NCBI GenBank assembly: GCA_003166865.1
Contig: PMUP01000067.1
Span: forward strand, 45,112 to 109,111
Source of the DNA: Bryobacterales bacterium
GTDB taxonomy: Bacteria > Acidobacteriota > Terriglobia > Bryobacterales > Bryobacteraceae
Length of the DNA: 64,000 nt
Direction: 5' to 3'
Program-made: the position numbers and the translations under genes
The notes under the pieces: model-generated
Databases searched by the model: none
Told to the model about the DNA's origin: nothing
What the model saw: the letters and a program-made list of their open reading frames with translations, nothing else
Part shown: one piece after another, positions 62,805-64,000 of the stretch
Layout of the letters: each line of letters begins with the position of its first letter
Numbering within the stretch: the first letter of the stretch is position 1

Positions 62805-63989
62805 TCATTTGATTTTCTTGATCCATGTCAGGATCGGTCCTGACACGGTCTTATCCGGAGTGTCAATTGAAAACACTTCCGACATATGGCTCTCGCCCTT
62901 GAAGTAAAGCAGCGTTGGGCAATGAGCGGGACCTTCTTTGCAGAGCTCGCCGTGCAAGATTTGGTTAAACGACATGATTCCTCCGTGAACGGCGGCATCA
63001 GCGCCGGGATCGAGCTCGGCATTGGCCAGAATAATTTTCACCGACGTCTTCTTGAGCTCGGGAAGACTCGATCGAGCCAACCGCGTCGCAGCATCGACGG
63101 GAGGTCCACCAAAACCCGCCGGTGGGCCACCGGCCGGACGTCCTCCAGCACCACCTGGAGGAGGACCAAGCGGAGCGTCGGGTCCACCGGGCTGTCCTGC
63201 TGTACGGCCGGGAAGCGCGCCAGAGGACGAGAAAGCTCCGCCTTGAACGCCGCACGTTTTGCCGGAGTCAGTCAGAGCTGCGAGTGGGTTCCCTCCACCT
63301 GGGGCCGGCGGCGGCAGCTCGAGCGGCGCGATATCAAACGGCGCCGGAGACATGAAGATCACTCCCTTCACGCCCACTCCTTTCGGTCCGTACAGTTCCG
63401 GCCGGCCGATGTAGGTGCCAAGCGGGTTGTTGCCAGCCGAGTGCGCCCAAATGAACATGCGGTCCGGATTGCCATGGTATTTGGAAATGTTCGCTTCCAC
63501 CCACTGGAGCATGCTCGAAATGTCCTTCGCGCCGGCGTCCCAACCCGGGCCAGCATGCCTCTGCATATTCACGCCGACCATTCCGTTCTTGGTCGCCCAT
63601 CGCATGATGTTGTCGTAGAACGCGTTCGCTTCCTTATCCTGAAGCTCGAGCTTGTTGCCTCCGCCTCCGGCAACATAAATCAAAACCGGTCGCGATGCGG
63701 GGCCCTTGTCCGCCGTAAAAATATCCACTACATCTTTCGGATTAGTCCCGAAGGAGGCGTCACGCACCACAGTAATACCCGGATACACTGGCGTGGCGCT
63801 ACTCGTTATGTCATTGGCCGGCATCAGAGGCCGGTAGAGCTTCGCCGTGCAAGGAGGATCGACGATATGCCCCATGGTCACCAATCCCGCTTCGATGTTG
63901 GCGGGGACCTGGGCGTCAGCCGCCACCGCCGCGACCGACATCGCCAAAAACGCGCTCATCAATAATTTCTTATTTCGTTCAAACTTCAC
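62805..63989 (-). CDS. Secreted alpha/beta hydrolase with Gly/Pro-rich insert
   Basis: The 394-residue product starts at GTG 63989, 4 bases after AGGAGG (within 63991-64000), with a signal peptide (about residues 1-27). VLIYVAGGGGNK is the oxyanion region, and FIWAHSAGNNPLG holds the nucleophile in the HSAG elbow. ELDPGAD and FKGESHMSEV give the acid and His. A Gly/Pro-rich stretch of about 40 residues (about 265-305, APLGPPPGGAGGRPAGGPP) is inserted before the last part of the fold. It lies 18 bases before the CoA-transferase gene and may feed the operon by cleaving an ester or amide outside the cell. Confidence 0.83.
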   Translation of the reverse strand: MKFERNKKLLMSAFLAMSVAAVAADAQVPANIEAGLVTMGHIVDPPCTAKLYRPLMPANDITSSATPVYPGITVVRDASFGTNPKDVVDIFTADKGPASRPVLIYVAGGGGNKLELQDKEANAFYDNIMRWATKNGMVGVNMQRHAGPGWDAGAKDISSMLQWVEANISKYHGNPDRMFIWAHSAGNNPLGTYIGRPELYGPKGVGVKGVIFMSPAPFDIAPLELPPPAPGGGNPLAALTDSGKTCGVQGGAFSSSGALPGRTAGQPGGPDAPLGPPPGGAGGRPAGGPPAGFGGPPVDAATRLARSSLPELKKTSVKIILANAELDPGADAAVHGGIMSFNQILHGELCKEGPAHCPTLLYFKGESHMSEVFSIDTPDKTVSGPILTWIKKIK

Positions 63990-64000
63990 TTGTCCTCCTG

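Overview
The window comes from a high-GC soil bacterium of the Acidobacteria, most likely near Candidatus Solibacter / Bryobacterales. The best markers are a secreted beta-propeller protein ending in the Solibacter-type C-terminal domain (4155-6449), an acidobacterial VWFA-related secreted protein (6516-7778), a very large carboxypeptidase-regulatory/TonB-dependent receptor of the Oar type (48895-52551), a reaction-centre-cytochrome-like c protein (36718-37827) and a cytochrome b fused to c-type haem domains (31220-32905). No rRNA, tRNA, CRISPR array or insertion sequence was recognised. The placement is read from protein families only.

Layout. 0-4.2 kb: a decayed left edge (remnant of an MmgE/PrpD gene and a frameshifted XRE antitoxin-like gene), a secreted retropepsin-like protease and a SLOG-SLATT-like membrane protein. 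4.2-10.6 kb: secreted and envelope proteins, an FGE-like protein, a one-domain asparaginase and a GT2 glycosyltransferase. 10.6-13.9 kb: a housekeeping block with a RodZ-like protein, pgsA and the hfq-hflX pair. 14.0-20.7 kb: one long minus-strand run that appears to carry copper handling (small Cys/His secreted protein, Met/His-tagged outer-membrane protein, GT2, CopA-type ATPase), then a PHP phosphoesterase and a sarcosine-oxidase-like flavoprotein, closed by an intrinsic terminator. 20.7-29.7 kb: ftsY-ribD-ribE, a low-complexity secreted protein, a three-gene overlapping module of secreted proteins, an ATP-dependent DNA ligase overlapping thiD, and an FtsB-like protein. 29.7-35.3 kb: cutA, a hydrolase, Rieske/cytochrome b-c and amtB-glnK. 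35.3-43.0 kb: SMP-30-like, PilZ, PRC-like cytochrome, a 3-hydroxyisobutyrate-dehydrogenase-like enzyme, a bicupin, a ModA-like binding protein and a fused molybdenum hydroxylase.

43-64 kb reads as a catabolic region: MFS transporter, zinc alcohol dehydrogenase, two paralogous secreted proteins of unknown role, an NHL propeller, the TonB-dependent receptor, a DctA-like symporter, a 4-cresol-dehydrogenase-like flavocytochrome with a Tat-exported partner, a tannase/feruloyl-esterase-family protein, and an operon of secreted hydrolase, CaiB/BaiF CoA-transferase, acyl-CoA dehydrogenase, MaoC hydratase and MmgE/PrpD protein. Together these suggest uptake and oxidation of plant-derived phenolics and the processing of an organic acid as its CoA thioester. 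That is inference from families and gene order. A second broken toxin-antitoxin locus (MNT/HEPN, 56388-57046) lies inside this region.

Tight start/stop overlaps (ATGA, GTGA, TAATG) are very common. Many start codons are GTG or TTG, chosen here from ribosome binding sites, signal peptides or overlap with the preceding stop.
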